From NCBI GenBank assembly GCA_016286245.1, contig JAEESG010000004.1, positions 1 to 37,572 on the forward strand: 37,572 nt of DNA, given 5' to 3'. The position numbers and the translations under genes were made by a program. This document shows positions 26,300 through 37,400 of the stretch, piece after piece (the first letter of the stretch is position 1; every line of letters starts with the position of its first letter). This stretch comes from Clostridiales bacterium (GTDB lineage Bacteria > Bacillota > Clostridia > Oscillospirales > CAG-382). A model generated the notes under the pieces. That model was not told the DNA's origin, made no database searches, and saw only the letters and a program-made list of their open reading frames with translations.

Positions 26300-26698
26300 T
26301 TACCAAACATATGCGAGTACTTCGCCGCCCACGTTGTTAGCCTTAGCTTTCTTGTCCGTCATGATGCCTTTCGACGTCGAAATGATCGCGATTCCGAGAC
26401 CTTTCATTACGTTCGGCATATCTTCACAGCTCGTGTAGATTCTGAGACCGGGCTTTGATACTCTGCGAAGTCCCTGTATTACCTTTGTCTTATTTGCTCC
26501 GTATTTGAGTGTTACACGGATTACGCCCTGTTTTCCGTCTTCTATTATCTGATAACCGTTTATATATCCTTCTTCCTGAAGTATTTCGGCGATTGCTTTC
26601 TTTACTCCCGATGCAGGAATGTCAACTGTTTCGTGTTTCGACGAATTTGCGTTACGTATACGTGTGAGCATATCTGCAATTACGTCTGTAATCTGCAT
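26300..26698 (-). CDS. rpsH: 30S ribosomal protein S8
   Basis: [33 protein letters not shown]. Confidence 0.97.
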   Translation of the reverse strand: MQITDVIADMLTRIRNANSSKHETVDIPASGVKKAIAEILQEEGYINGYQIIEDGKQGVIRVTLKYGANKTKVIQGLRRVSKPGLRIYTSCEDMPNVMKGLGIAIISTSKGIMTDKKAKANNVGGEVLAYVW

Positions 26699-26731
26699 AA
26701 ATTGTGACCTCCTTACTTATTCTGATAAGTT

Positions 26732-26917
26732 TTACCAGCTTGCTTTCTTTACGCCGGGGATTTCTCCCTTATATGCAAGCTCTCTGAAACAGATACGGCA
26801 TATTCCGTATTTGCGAAGATAAGCGTGGGGACGGCCGCAAATCTTACATCTGTTATATTCACGAGTAGAGAACTTCTGCGCTCTCTGCTGCTTTAATATC
26901 ATAGCTTTCTTTGCCAT
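26732..26917 (-). CDS. rpsN: 30S ribosomal protein S14 type Z (Zn-binding)
   Basis: 61 aa, [38 protein letters not shown]. Confidence 0.97.
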   Translation of the reverse strand: MAKKAMILKQQRAQKFSTREYNRCKICGRPHAYLRKYGICRICFRELAYKGEIPGVKKASW

Positions 26918-26935
26918 TATTTTTACCTACCCCTC

Positions 26936-27478
26936 TTACTGCTTTGCAAACGGCGCGCCCATGAGAGAAAGAAGCTCTCTTGCGTGTTCGTCGTTTGTCG
27001 CTGTTGTTACGAATACTATGTCCATACCTCTGATTTTTTCTATCTTATCATACTCTATTTCAGGGAATATGAGCTGTTCCTTGATACCTACGGAATAATT
27101 TCCTCTGCCGTCGAACGCGTTGGGATTTATTCCCTTGAAGTCTCTTACTCTCGGAAGTGCGAGATTGAAGAATCTGTCCATGAATTCGTACATTCTCTCT
27201 CCTCTGAGCGTTACTTTTGCGCCTATTTTCATTCCCTGACGGATTTTGAAGTTCGCCACGGATTTTCTTGCGTAGGTGGGAACCGCTTTCTGTCCCGTTA
27301 TGATTCCGAGGTCTGCGATTATATTGTCGATAACCTTCGCGTTGTCCTTTGCGTCTCCCGCGCCGATATTGATGATGATTTTATCAACCTTCGGTATCTG
27401 CATGGGGCTTTTGTATTCGAATTTCTTCATAAGAGCGGGAGCTACTTCGTTTTTATAGTATTCACTGAGTCTTGACAT
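26936..27478 (-). CDS. rplE: 50S ribosomal protein L5
   Basis: Start [20 protein letters not shown] (27478); [29 protein letters not shown]. Confidence 0.97.
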   Translation of the reverse strand: MSRLSEYYKNEVAPALMKKFEYKSPMQIPKVDKIIINIGAGDAKDNAKVIDNIIADLGIITGQKAVPTYARKSVANFKIRQGMKIGAKVTLRGERMYEFMDRFFNLALPRVRDFKGINPNAFDGRGNYSVGIKEQLIFPEIEYDKIEKIRGMDIVFVTTATNDEHARELLSLMGAPFAKQ

Positions 27479-27495
27479 TTCTTTTCCTCCCGTCA

Positions 27496-27822
27496 TCAAA
27501 GAATTTCGCCGCACTTGGCGCAAACTCTTACCTTTTTGCCGTCTTCAAGAGTTTTATGAGCAACTCTTGTGCCTTTGCCGCACTTTGCGCAGAATATGTT
27601 GGCTTTCGATGCGTAAAACGCGCCTTCCACCTTTACTATTCCGCCTTCTTCGCCCTGTTTTCTCGGGCGGACGTGCTTGCTTACTATATTTACACCCTCG
27701 ACAATTATTTTGCCTTCTTTGGGAGATACTTCAAGCACTTTTCCTTTTTTGCCCTTTTCGTCGCCGGATATTACTATTACCGTATCATCCTTGCGAAGAG
27801 CGAGCTTTTTTCTTTCTGCCAT
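27496..27822 (-). CDS. rplX: 50S ribosomal protein L24 with CxxC pairs
   Basis: [41 protein letters not shown]. Confidence 0.97.
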   Translation of the reverse strand: MAERKKLALRKDDTVIVISGDEKGKKGKVLEVSPKEGKIIVEGVNIVSKHVRPRKQGEEGGIVKVEGAFYASKANIFCAKCGKGTRVAHKTLEDGKKVRVCAKCGEIL

Positions 27823-27837
27823 TTTCTTATCCTCCCA

Positions 27838-28206
27838 TTAAAGTACTTCCGGCGCGAGTGAAAGTATCTTGAGATATTCCTTCTCACGAAGCTCTCTTGC
27901 TACCGGGCCGAATATACGTGTACCCTTGGGGTTCTTATCCGGGTTTATTATTACTGCCGCATTCTCGTCGAATCTTATATAGCTTCCGTCTGCTCTGCGA
28001 AGGCTCTTGACCGTTCTTACCACAACTGCCTTTACCACGTCGCCTTTTTTAACGACGCCGCCCGGCGTTGCTTTCTTTACGGAACATACTACTACGTCTC
28101 CGATACGGGCATATCTTCTGCCTGTACCTCCGAGAACACGGATGCACATAAGTTCTTTGGCGCCTGTATTATCGGCTACCTTCATGAACGACTGCTGTTG
28201 TATCAT
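27838..28206 (-). CDS. rplN: 50S ribosomal protein L14
   Basis: [27 protein letters not shown]. Confidence 0.98.
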   Translation of the reverse strand: MIQQQSFMKVADNTGAKELMCIRVLGGTGRRYARIGDVVVCSVKKATPGGVVKKGDVVKAVVVRTVKSLRRADGSYIRFDENAAVIINPDKNPKGTRIFGPVARELREKEYLKILSLAPEVL

Positions 28207-28262
28207 TTTTATGTTGCCTCCTTGAATGTGTCCTTTTTGTCTTCATCGAACACAGAATCTTT

Positions 28263-28517
28263 TTATTTTGCCTTTTCGATTATTCTTACAAGACGCCAAT
28301 TCTTGTCCTTGGACAGCGGTCTTGTTTCCATTATTTCCACTTTGTCGCCGATTCCGCACTCGTTGTTTTCATCGTGAGCCTTGAATTTTACGGTTCTCTT
28401 GATGACTTTTTTGTATAGCGGGTGCTTTACGCTGTCGATAATGGATACTACGATCGTCTTATCCATCTTATCGCTGGAAACGATTCCTACTCTCGTTTTT
28501 CTGAGATTTCTTTCCAT
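28263..28517 (-). CDS. rpsQ: 30S ribosomal protein S17
   Basis: [32 protein letters not shown]. Confidence 0.97.
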   Translation of the reverse strand: MERNLRKTRVGIVSSDKMDKTIVVSIIDSVKHPLYKKVIKRTVKFKAHDENNECGIGDKVEIMETRPLSKDKNWRLVRIIEKAK

Positions 28518-28538
28518 TTCTTTTTACTCCTTTCCCGC

Positions 28539-28727
28539 TTACGCTTTTTTCTCTGTCATCACCGTCATTATCTTGGCGATGTTCTTTTTGGTTTCGACGA
28601 TTTTCTGAGGATTGTCGAGCTGATGTATTGCGTGCTGAAAACGCAAATTGAAAAGTTCTTCTTTTTGTTCCTTCAGAAGTTCTGTAAGCTGTTCGGAGGT
28701 TTTTTCTCTGATTTCGGTAATTTTCAT
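28539..28727 (-). CDS. rpmC: 50S ribosomal protein L29
   Basis: EIREKTSEQLTELLKEQKEELFNLRFQHAIHQLDNP. Confidence 0.97.
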   Translation of the reverse strand: MKITEIREKTSEQLTELLKEQKEELFNLRFQHAIHQLDNPQKIVETKKNIAKIMTVMTEKKA

Positions 28728-28731
28728 TTAC

Positions 28732-29151
28732 TTACGCCTCCATTTCTTCTTTTTTCACAAACTTGCATTTGATGGGAAGCTTGTGAGAAGCAAGACGCAT
28801 TGCTTCACGCGCCTGGTCTTCAGGTACTCCGTCCATTTCGAAGAGAATTCTTCCCGGTTTTACAACCGCTACCCAGTACTCGGGTGAACCTTTACCGGAT
28901 CCCATACGGGTTTCGGCGGGTTTTTCCGTTACGGGTTTATCGGGGAATATTTTTATCCATACCTGGCCGCCACGTCTGATGTATCTTGTCATCGCTATAC
29001 GGGCTGCTTCTATCTGGTTGCTTGTTATCCAAGCCGGTTCAAGCGCCATAAGTCCGTACGTTCCGTTGGAAATTTTGTTGCCTCTTGTTGCAACGCCTTT
29101 CATACGGCCTCTCTGCACTCTTCTGTATTTTACTCTTTTAGGCATTAACAT
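28732..29151 (-). CDS. rplP: 50S ribosomal protein L16
   Basis: [27 protein letters not shown]. Confidence 0.98.
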   Translation of the reverse strand: MLMPKRVKYRRVQRGRMKGVATRGNKISNGTYGLMALEPAWITSNQIEAARIAMTRYIRRGGQVWIKIFPDKPVTEKPAETRMGSGKGSPEYWVAVVKPGRILFEMDGVPEDQAREAMRLASHKLPIKCKFVKKEEMEA

Positions 29152-29154
29152 GAT

Positions 29155-29847
29155 TTATCTTGCTCCTCCTTCTGCCTTAGAAGGCGCATTGTTGTGTCTT
29201 TTTACTGCTTTTGCGGCGTTTGCGAGCACTTCTCCCTTATAGATCCATACTTTTACGCCGATTTTTCCGTAGGTCGTATCTGCTTCCCAGAATCCGTAAT
29301 CGATGTCCGCGCGGATTGTCTGAAGCGGAATGGTACCTTCGTGGTAGTGTTCGGTTCTTGCGATTTCGGCGCCGTTAAGACGTCCCGAAAGCTTTATTTT
29401 GATTCCCTTTGCGCCGAGTTTCATCGTTCTGCCTATCGCCTGTTTCATTGCGCGGCGGAACGCGATTCTTCTTTCAAGCTGTGCCGCAACGGATTCCGCT
29501 ACGAGCTGCGCATTGAGATCGGGCTGCTTGATTTCAACTACGTTTACGAGAGCGGGCGTTCCCGTGAATGCCTCTATATCTCCCTTAAGCTTATCTATTT
29601 CCGCACCCTGTTTTCCGATTATCATACCGGGTTTTGCACAGTGTACAAATACCTTTACTCTTTTACCGTCGCGTTCGATTTCTATTTTCGGAACGCCGGC
29701 TCCCTGAAGCTTTTTCTTCAGCCAAGTTCTGAGTTTATAGTCCGCAACGAGCGTATCTCCGAATACTTCGTCTTTTGCAAACCATCTTGAATCCCAGTCT
29801 TTTATTACGCCTACACGCAAGCCGTGAGGATTAACTTTCTGACCCAT
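29155..29847 (-). CDS. rpsC: 30S ribosomal protein S3
   Basis: [26 protein letters not shown] domain. Confidence 0.98.
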   Translation of the reverse strand: MGQKVNPHGLRVGVIKDWDSRWFAKDEVFGDTLVADYKLRTWLKKKLQGAGVPKIEIERDGKRVKVFVHCAKPGMIIGKQGAEIDKLKGDIEAFTGTPALVNVVEIKQPDLNAQLVAESVAAQLERRIAFRRAMKQAIGRTMKLGAKGIKIKLSGRLNGAEIARTEHYHEGTIPLQTIRADIDYGFWEADTTYGKIGVKVWIYKGEVLANAAKAVKRHNNAPSKAEGGAR

Positions 29848-29913
29848 ACTTCGTAATAAGCCTCCTTTAATTTTTTTCCGACGTTTTCACGTCTTTTGTA
29901 TATCTTTGCGGTA

Positions 29914-30246
29914 TTACTTTTCTTTTACCGCAAGTGTTATATGAGAACTTCTCTTTAAAATTCTGTATGCTCTGCCCTTATCGCGCGCCATTATTCTTTT
30001 GGCGGTTCTTCCGGGTGTTACAAAGCATTCTGAAACGTAAAGCTTGGACGTATCCATGCCGTGATTGTTTTCAGCGTTTGCAACAGCCGATTTAAGCAGC
30101 TTTGCTACCGGCTCGCTTGCCGACTTTCTCGTGTTCGCAAGTATTCCCACAGCCGTCGCAACGTCCTTGTTTCTTATGAGATCAAGGACAATCGAAACTT
30201 TTCTGGGAGATATTCTCAAATCGTACAAATACGCTTTGGTTTCCAT
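29914..30246 (-). CDS. rplV: 50S ribosomal protein L22
   Basis: ISPRKVSIVLDLIRNKDVATAVGIL; ARDKGRAYRILKRSSHITLAV. Confidence 0.97.
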   Translation of the reverse strand: METKAYLYDLRISPRKVSIVLDLIRNKDVATAVGILANTRKSASEPVAKLLKSAVANAENNHGMDTSKLYVSECFVTPGRTAKRIMARDKGRAYRILKRSSHITLAVKEK

Positions 30247-30317
30247 TATGAGTTTTGCCTCCTTTCACGTTCTTACCGTTTTTGCCACGGTATAACTGTG
30301 TTCATGCAAAATTTTTA

Positions 30318-30593
30318 TCAGCTGTTTGTTGTCTTTGATCCCGAATGTCCTCTGAACGTTCTTGTGGGAGCAAATTCACCTAATTTATGTCCTACCATAT
30401 CTTCCGTAACGTATACAGGCACATGCTTTCTTCCGTCGTGAACGGCTATTGTATGTCCCACGAATTCGGGAAATATCGTAGAAGCTCTTGACCATGTCTT
30501 AAGAACTCTTTTTTCGCCCTTTTCGTTCATTTCGCTTATTCTCGCGAAAAGCTTTGCTTCGACGAAAGGTCCTTTTTTAACACTTCTGCTCAA
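30318..30593 (-). CDS. rpsS: 30S ribosomal protein S19
   Basis: [35 protein letters not shown]. Confidence 0.98.
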   Translation of the reverse strand: MSRSVKKGPFVEAKLFARISEMNEKGEKRVLKTWSRASTIFPEFVGHTIAVHDGRKHVPVYVTEDMVGHKLGEFAPTRTFRGHSGSKTTNS

Positions 30594-30613
30594 TTTTATG
30601 CCTCCTTTACGGT

Positions 30614-31447
30614 TTACTTATCGTTTCTTCTCTTTACGATGAATTTGTTTGTGCGTGCTTTCTTATCGCGCGTCTTATAGCCCAGTGTAGGTTTGCCCCA
30701 AGGCGTTACCGGTGTCGGACGTCCGATAGGCGATTTGCCTTCGCCGCCGCCGTGCGGGTGGTCGCACGGGTTCATTACGGAACCTCTTACCGTCGGTCTT
30801 ACGCCGAGATGTCTCTTCTTTCCGGCTTTACCGAGGTTTATGTTTTCGTGCTCGAGGTTTCCTACCTGACCGATTGTTGCCTTGCAGTCAAGTCTTATCA
30901 TTCTTACTTCGCCCGAAGGAAGTCTTACCTGGGATATTCCGTTTTCCTTTGCCATAAGCTGTGCTGCCGCTCCGGCGCTGCGAACGAGCTGTCCGCCTTT
31001 TCCCGGATACAGTTCTATGTTATGGATAAGCGTACCTACCGGTATTTCGCTTATGGGAAGCACGTTGCCCGGCTTGATGTCGGCTTTTGCGCTGTTTATT
31101 ACAACGTCTCCGACGTTAAGTCCCACAGGCGCTATGCTGTAAGTCTTTTCGCCCGTCTCGTACTGCATGAGTGCGATATAGGCCGTTCTGTTGGGGTCGT
31201 ATTCTATTGAAAGTACTTTTGCGGGGACGTCTTCAATGTTCTTTCTGAAGTCCATTATTCTGTACTTTATTCTGTTTCCGCCGCCGTGATGACGAACGGT
31301 TATTTTACCTGTATTATTACGTCCGGCATGCTTTTTGAGCACTGTTACCAGGCTTTTTTCGGGTTTGGATTTCGTTATTTCATCAAAACCCGGAACCGTC
31401 ATTTGTCTTCTTGCCGGAGTAGTAGGTTTGAATGTCTTTACTGCCAT
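30614..31447 (-). CDS. rplB: 50S ribosomal protein L2
   Basis: [52 protein letters not shown]. Confidence 0.98.
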   Translation of the reverse strand: MAVKTFKPTTPARRQMTVPGFDEITKSKPEKSLVTVLKKHAGRNNTGKITVRHHGGGNRIKYRIMDFRKNIEDVPAKVLSIEYDPNRTAYIALMQYETGEKTYSIAPVGLNVGDVVINSAKADIKPGNVLPISEIPVGTLIHNIELYPGKGGQLVRSAGAAAQLMAKENGISQVRLPSGEVRMIRLDCKATIGQVGNLEHENINLGKAGKKRHLGVRPTVRGSVMNPCDHPHGGGEGKSPIGRPTPVTPWGKPTLGYKTRDKKARTNKFIVKRRNDK

Positions 31448-31502
31448 AATTACTCCATTTCCCGGAATCCATAAAGGATTGCCGTGTATATTTTGTATTT
31501 GA

Positions 31503-31796
31503 TTACATCATACTGTCGAAGAACTCTATAGTCTTTGAATCGGGTTTAAGCGTTACTATCGCTTTTTTCCATTCCGAAGTCCTGCCGAGCTGGTAACGTA
31601 CTCTTTTTTCCTTGCTTTTTACGCTTATCGTGTTTACCTTGTCGACCTTAACCTTGAATATTTCCTCAATCGCCTTCTTGATTTCTATCTTGTTGGCGTC
31701 GGAAGCTACTTCAAAAGTATACTTCTTGTCTGCGAGTCTTGACATGCTTGCTTCTGTTATAATCGGACGGATTATTACGTCATGTGCAGTTTTCAT
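31503..31796 (-). CDS. rplW: 50S ribosomal protein L23
   Basis: [46 protein letters not shown]. Confidence 0.97.
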   Translation of the reverse strand: MKTAHDVIIRPIITEASMSRLADKKYTFEVASDANKIEIKKAIEEIFKVKVDKVNTISVKSKEKRVRYQLGRTSEWKKAIVTLKPDSKTIEFFDSMM

Positions 31797-32419
31797 TATG
31801 CGTATACCTCCTCGATTACCGATACGGCGTCTTTCGCGACTACGAACATATCGCAGTTGAGTATGTCGTACACGTTAAGAGTGCCGGGAGTTGCCGTCTT
31901 TACGCCCGGTATATTGGACGCGGACTGTGCAACAAATTTATCGTTTTCTGCAGTAACTATGAGCGCTTTTTTATCTGCGCCTATGCCTTTAAGCATATTT
32001 ACTATCGTTTTGGTTTTGAATTCGTTCATGGTAAGATTTTCTATTACAGCCATTTCGCTGTCAGCCACCTTTGAGCTGAGCGCCGACTGCATAGCTATTC
32101 TCTTTACCTTTTTGTTTATCGATACTCTCCACGAACGCGGCTTGGGTCCGAATGCAATTCCGCCGTGCGTCCACTGAGGCGAACGGGTCGAGCCCTGTCT
32201 TGCTCTGCCGGTGCCCTTCTGTCTCCACGGCTTTATTCCGCCGCCGGATACTTCCGCGCGTGTTTTGGTACTCTGCGTACCCTGTCTCTGATTCAAAAGA
32301 TATGCTCTGACAACGCTGTGGAGGACGGGTTCATTCACTTCGCATCCGAATACTTCGGCCTTAAGCTCAATTTCGCCCTTCTTGTTGCCTGCCATATCGA
32401 ATAATGCAACGTTTGGCAT
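31796..32419 (-). CDS. rplD: 50S ribosomal protein L4
   Basis: [41 protein letters not shown]. Confidence 0.98.
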   Translation of the reverse strand: MPNVALFDMAGNKKGEIELKAEVFGCEVNEPVLHSVVRAYLLNQRQGTQSTKTRAEVSGGGIKPWRQKGTGRARQGSTRSPQWTHGGIAFGPKPRSWRVSINKKVKRIAMQSALSSKVADSEMAVIENLTMNEFKTKTIVNMLKGIGADKKALIVTAENDKFVAQSASNIPGVKTATPGTLNVYDILNCDMFVVAKDAVSVIEEVYA

Positions 32420-32436
32420 TTGTATTCCTCCTTCGC

Positions 32437-33066
32437 TTATTTAACGGTTGAGCGAATAAACACTATACCGCCTTTTGCTCCGGGAACCGCTCCCTTTACC
32501 GCGATAATGTTTTTCTCAACGTCGATTTTTACTACGTTTAAGTTGAGCATTGTTACCTGCTCGTTACCATACTGTCCTGCCATCTTCTTGTTCTTATAGA
32601 TTCTGGAAGGCGAGGAGTTTGCTCCCATGGAGCCTGCCTGACGGTGTACGGGGCCCGTGCCGTGCGTCATTCTCAGTCTGTGGCTTCCCCAGCGCTTGAT
32701 TACGCCGGAAAATCCGCGTCCTTTTGTAATGCCCGTTACGTCTACGTATTCTCCCGCCTCAAAAACGTCCGCCTTGATTTCGTCGCCTACGTTCATGTTT
32801 TCGGCGTCGTCAAGTTTGAACTCTTTCAGATATTTTTTAAGCGTAAGATTTGCTTTTGCAAACTGTCCCTTTGCGGGTTTTGTGAGTTTTCTTTCGGCTA
32901 CGTCTGAAAATCCGAGCTTTACAGCCGAATAACCGTCGTTTTCAACGGTCTTTTTCTGTACTACCGTGCAAGGGCCGGCTTCGATTACGGTTACGGGAAT
33001 TATGTTTCCGTTTTCATCGAAAACCTGCGTCATGCCGAGTTTCTTTCCTATTATACCTTTTTTCAT
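32437..33066 (-). CDS. rplC: 50S ribosomal protein L3
   Basis: [57 protein letters not shown]. Confidence 0.98.
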   Translation of the reverse strand: MKKGIIGKKLGMTQVFDENGNIIPVTVIEAGPCTVVQKKTVENDGYSAVKLGFSDVAERKLTKPAKGQFAKANLTLKKYLKEFKLDDAENMNVGDEIKADVFEAGEYVDVTGITKGRGFSGVIKRWGSHRLRMTHGTGPVHRQAGSMGANSSPSRIYKNKKMAGQYGNEQVTMLNLNVVKIDVEKNIIAVKGAVPGAKGGIVFIRSTVK

Positions 33067-33169
33067 TTCTTTTCCTCCTTAGGTTATTGGTTGGCCGTTT
33101 GAATTACCTCTGCGGCACGGTCAACATGACCTGTTACGGTCTCATATCAATTCACAAGGTATCGGTGAA
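33067..33169 (-). promoter_or_regulatory. Candidate structured rpsJ-rplC intergenic RNA element
   Basis: 103-nt spacer; minus strand GACC-gtaaca-GGTC hairpin then GTTGaCCGT...ACGGcCAAC stem before AAGGAGG. Confidence 0.4.
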
Positions 33170-33481
33170 TTATAATACGATTTCTGATTCTACTCCGGTC
33201 GGGAGCTCGAGGTCAACGAGTGCTTCTATCGCCTTCTGTGAAGGTTTCAGAATGTCGATGAGTCTCTTGTGTGTGCGGAACTCGAACTGTTCGCGGCTGT
33301 CCTTATATTTATGAACCGCGCGAAGGATGGTTACGATTTCCTTTTCGGTCGGAAGCGGTATCGGTCCGGACACTTTCGCGCCGTTGCGTTTTGCCGCTTC
33401 TACGATCTTTTCGGCCGCCTGATCTATAAGAGTGTGATCATACGCCTTTAATCTTATTCTGATTTTTTCCTTTGCTGCCAT
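33170..33481 (-). CDS. rpsJ: 30S ribosomal protein S10
   Basis: Start [47 protein letters not shown] at 33481 with AAAGGAGGC upstream. Confidence 0.98.
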   Translation of the reverse strand: MAAKEKIRIRLKAYDHTLIDQAAEKIVEAAKRNGAKVSGPIPLPTEKEIVTILRAVHKYKDSREQFEFRTHKRLIDILKPSQKAIEALVDLELPTGVESEIVL

Positions 33482-33611
33482 ATTTTTTGCCTCCTTTAAA
33501 ATTTTTGCCCTCACATATACCACGCCACTCCGCATAATATATATGAAGAAAACTTTAATGCGGCACAGTGAATTTTTTGAACACGCGTCCGGGTGTTTCT
33601 TTACTTTCCCG

Positions 33612-33650
33612 AATTAAAAACCCGATTTTTTCTCTTTTGAGAAAGTCGGG
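33612..33650 (-). terminator. Minus-strand intrinsic terminator inside S10-operon leader (candidate attenuator)
   Basis: Minus strand CCCGACTTTCTC-AAAA-GAGAAAaaATCGGG followed by TTTTTAATTC, ~130 nt 5' of rpsJ start. Confidence 0.65.
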
Positions 33651-33874
33651 CAGCTATCATTTCCCATTCCGAAAAAATCCGCAAGAAATCTTTCCGGCAC
33701 ATATTGCGAGGCCTTCCGGCAGCATTACCGGCGGTTCCACGACCGATGTTTAAGAAGTGATACCGTTTGAATACGGTTTTCAATATTCGCTGTCGCCCGT
33801 TTATCGGACATACTCCACGGAAATTCCCGGCATTACGCCGCAACCTCCCGCTTCATCGCACATCAAGCTTGAAT

Positions 33875-33903
33875 ATTCTACCATTATAATTCCTTTTTTG
33901 CAA
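33875..33903 (-). promoter_or_regulatory. Candidate S10-operon promoter (TTGCAA-N17-TAGAAT)
   Basis: Minus strand TTGCAA (33903-33898), 17-nt spacer, TAGAAT (33880-33875). Confidence 0.5.
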
Positions 33904-33972
33904 TAGTTTATGTCAAATTTATTTGTAAATTATTTGTGAACTCGGTATTTTTCTCCGTTTTTTTCTTTGAAA

Positions 33973-34001
33973 TTGACAAATTTCTTTATTTCTGTTATAA
34001 T
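33973..34001 (+). promoter_or_regulatory. Consensus sigma-A promoter (TTGACA-N17-TATAAT)
   Basis: TTGACA 33973-33978, spacer 17, TATAAT 33996-34001, upstream of 34036 gene. Confidence 0.8.
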
Positions 34002-34035
34002 AATAAAAATTTTTCATGTTTTTCGGAGGTTTTTT

Positions 34036-34332
34036 ATGCGCAAGTATACCGCACTCAAAGTTTTATCCTATATTCCGTTTTTATTTATCATAAGTCTGCT
34101 TGTCGAAGGCAGGGACACGCCTTCCGTGCGTTTTCACTGCGGTCAGGGCATGCTGGTTACGCTTTTGCAGGTAATTCCGGCGATTCTCGGCTGGCTTCCG
34201 CTTGTAGGATGGATTATTTCAATCGTTTTCGGCCTTGCGGAACTTATATACATTATAATAGGTATAGTAAACGTCGCAAACGACAGAGACGAGGAGCTTC
34301 CGTTCATCGGAAAATACGCTTTTTACAGATAA
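34036..34332 (+). CDS. Small membrane protein, Tic20/DUF4870-like
   Basis: 98 aa; ATG 34036 after GGAGG; VRFHCGQGMLVTLLQVIPAILGWLPLVGWIISIVFGLAELIYIIIGIVNV resembles DUF4870/Tic20 proteins. Confidence 0.65.
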   Translation: MRKYTALKVLSYIPFLFIISLLVEGRDTPSVRFHCGQGMLVTLLQVIPAILGWLPLVGWIISIVFGLAELIYIIIGIVNVANDRDEELPFIGKYAFYR

Positions 34333-34344
34333 ATACAAACAAAC

Positions 34345-34380
34345 AAAAAACGCGAAACAAAATGTTTCGCGTTTTTTATT
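34345..34380 (+). terminator. Bidirectional-looking terminator between convergent genes
   Basis: AAAAAACGCGAAACA-AAA-TGTTTCGCGTTTTTT. Confidence 0.85.
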
Positions 34381-34410
34381 TTTTTTAATACCGTTTCTTT
34401 GAAGAGGGAA

Positions 34411-37400
34411 TTACTCTTCTTCCTTGCGTTTTTTGCGCTTTATTACAGCCGCTGTCATCGCAAGAGAAGCACCCACGCCAAAGAGCAGGATAAACGGACG
34501 CATATTTACGTGGTAGTCGGTAGGTGCAATATAAGTATCACCCGTGTTTGTGAACAAAACCCTTAAGCTGTTATGTGCATCCCCGACATACCCGTTGCTG
34601 ACCGGAGTAAAGTTTGCACGCGTACCTTGTTTTACCGAAAAAGTAAATGTACGTGTCGTGTTGTCCGAACTGTAAACAATACTTCCGCTCGGGTCCATCT
34701 GATCCACCGAAACAGTCGTAGCAAATCCGGGTTTGTCTTCCTGTGAAATCTTCAAGGTATATTTATAATCCGATACAAAATTCAAATAGGTATTCTTATC
34801 GCAATATATTACCTGTCCGTGCTTGATCACGACTCCGTTCCGGTCGATTACGCTGATTTCGACGCCATATGCTCCTCCCCAGTTCGTTATATACGATACC
34901 ATAACAAGCACCGTATATTGCTGATTGTTTTTAAGCATAGTGGACACAGAACCCCATCTCTGATCGGGCAGTCCTTCTCTGTTGGCGTTGATGCCTCCGA
35001 TTTTACCGTAGACCAGTTCTTCCGTAACAGATATTGTGTAAAGGAATTCATCATTGTCGCTGCCGCCTACAACGTTGTTTTCTACCAGGAAGGTAAAATA
35101 CTGCGGAGAATACGTTGTCCATGAAGTTACCAGCGTAACGTCGTTCATAACATGCTGCGCAAAATCAAATGCATACGTCGTAAGATTACTATCCGACATA
35201 ACTTTTGAATTAGATCTGTACGAGTCCGTGGTTGAGTTCAGAACAAGCCACCGGATAAAACTCCAGCCGTTTGTCCTTGCCTCAGAATAAGCAGTAGGAT
35301 TGTCCGGCATAGGAACTCTGTCGCCCTTTGCTATCATATAGGATATTTCCCCGTCTGCGCTGTCATAGAAAACGTATGGTCCCTGCGGAGACGTACTCGG
35401 ACCCTCCCAGGTATGCAGCTTGCTGCCGGAATAATTGTAGTCAAACGTTATCGTAACGGTATCACTCCACACGGCATACAAGGTATCAATATAGCTCGGC
35501 GGCTGCGTAAAGTCCCAAAGATATTCTCTTCTAATCTTATCGAGCACAATGTCTCCGGCATCCGGGGTAATCGTTGTACTTCCCCAGGTTACGGGGCTTC
35601 TCGAACTGAAATTCGTCTGTGCCGCGATATCCGCGTTTGTCGTCCAACCGATAAACATCTTTCCGGCACGGGTTGGGTCGGATGGATGATACTGATTGTT
35701 TATGATACGATCCTGGAATATACCGTACAGATCATCAACCAGATACTCGTAATCCGGAGAAGACTCTGTCCAGACTCCGCCATTTACGTCAAACATCTGT
35801 TGCCGGGCAACTTCCTCTGTATATGTGACTATGATGCCGTCCGCATCGGTAACAAGCGTTCCTGTATAGGTTGCGTTTTCATAGTATTTAACATTGGAAC
35901 TTCCGGTACCGTACGGCGTTCCGTTCGGATACTCGCCGCTTACGCTCATAATCTTATGAGCATGATCGTTCGTTGCCGTGGCAATAATTTTGTCTGTTCC
36001 GGCAACCGCACCGGGCAGAACAACTTTTACAGTGCCGTTCACTCCTCCGGATTCCGCGGGGATGGTTATGGATGTCGTAACCGCTTCTCTGCTGAATTCT
36101 CCGGTTACCATGTTCACAATATTAACGGTGCTTGCTACGGTTCCGCTCAGACTAACCGTGATTGGTTCGCCCGTGGTGTTTACAAATGTTACGTACAACA
36201 TCGGCTCCCATATTGCATAGAGCGTTACGGCTTCGTCTCTCGTAACAGCCGCCACGGAATCCGCGGCAAATGTCGGAACATAGGGATGACCCGAGCGCAG
36301 TCCGTTGGTCGCTGTTGTTTCATTATATGCTCTGTTTGGATTGGAGCCCTCATCAAAGCCTATAAGCAGATATCCGTTTTCATTTGTAAAGAATTTCGTT
36401 CCCTGCACAGAGTTAAAAGTCTTATTCGTAGCATACTGATACAGGTGCAGCGCGATATTCGATTGGAAATCGCCGAAGAGAATCTGCGTCGGATTTCCGT
36501 TATAAAGTTCGGTTGTCGTATTGATACTTAAGCTGCCCGGACCGAACAGTGCGGGAAGACTTGTTGAGTCCGTCGTATTTACATAGCCGCCGTAAGCGTC
36601 GTTTGCGTCAAGAATCAGGTTTGTAACGTCCGGACGGCGATACGTTGTAGCCTCCGGCTCATAATACGCCTGCATGTGGATAGCTTTTCCGGTACCCGTA
36701 ATCTCCGTTACAAGATCCGCATCAACAGTGAAATTATCACCCGGCTGATAATAGTTCATATCGCCGAACGGTTCCCAGTTGATATAGGTATGCTCTCCGC
36801 TTCCGTCTGTATACGTTCTTGTTCCGTTCTCACGGACAACGCGCCAGCCGCGGAATACCCATCCGGAAGTAACGTTTGTCGGAGCTTTCAGAATATGCGT
36901 AGGCGACTGATCGGCATAGAGCTGCATTGTGGAGTTTTCCGGGTCGGTCCATTGCTGCACTTCACCGATAATCGCCGTGATGACGCCGTTTTCCTCCGCA
37001 AAGAAATATGGATTATACTGAATGTAATATCCGCCGTCAAGACGCCACTGTGCGCGGAGTTCCAACGGTCCCGTTACCGGATCGTTGAAGTTATAGGGCA
37101 TTGAAGCAACGCTGTCGCCTATTACCTGGTACCAGCCCATAAACGTATAATGCTCGCCGTTAACCGGACGATACGGGTAACTTGTATATTTATCAATAAA
37201 CTCTGATTTGCTCAGCTCGCTTATTCCGGTCCACCACGACATATCGGCCGTACGTATTACATTGCAATACCAGTTATAGTATGTATCCAGATCATTCTCG
37301 GACACGTACACCGCGTTGCGCAGTTCCGTCGGAAGACCCCAATCGCCTTCGGACGGGATTCCGAGGCGCTGAGTATTGATATAATAGTATTTTGTGCCGG

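Noticed and set aside
33728-33745. Minus-strand GTCGTGGAACCGCC resembles the T-box antiterminator motif (GGGTGGNACCGCG) upstream of rpsJ
   Set aside because: Match is partial, no Stem I/specifier loop or AGTA-box seen, the terminator is ~80-90 nt away rather than overlapping the T-box, and a ribosomal operon is not a normal T-box target. Treated as chance within a structured leader.
33568-33843. Two small ORFs (61 aa plus, 80 aa minus) upstream of rpsJ
   Set aside because: Overlap hairpins and the terminator of the S10 leader; no RBS or domain support; better explained as untranslated leader.
35413-36531. 372-aa plus-strand ORF inside the surface-protein gene
   Set aside because: Antisense to a frame with clear InlB-type repeats; no recognisable domain.
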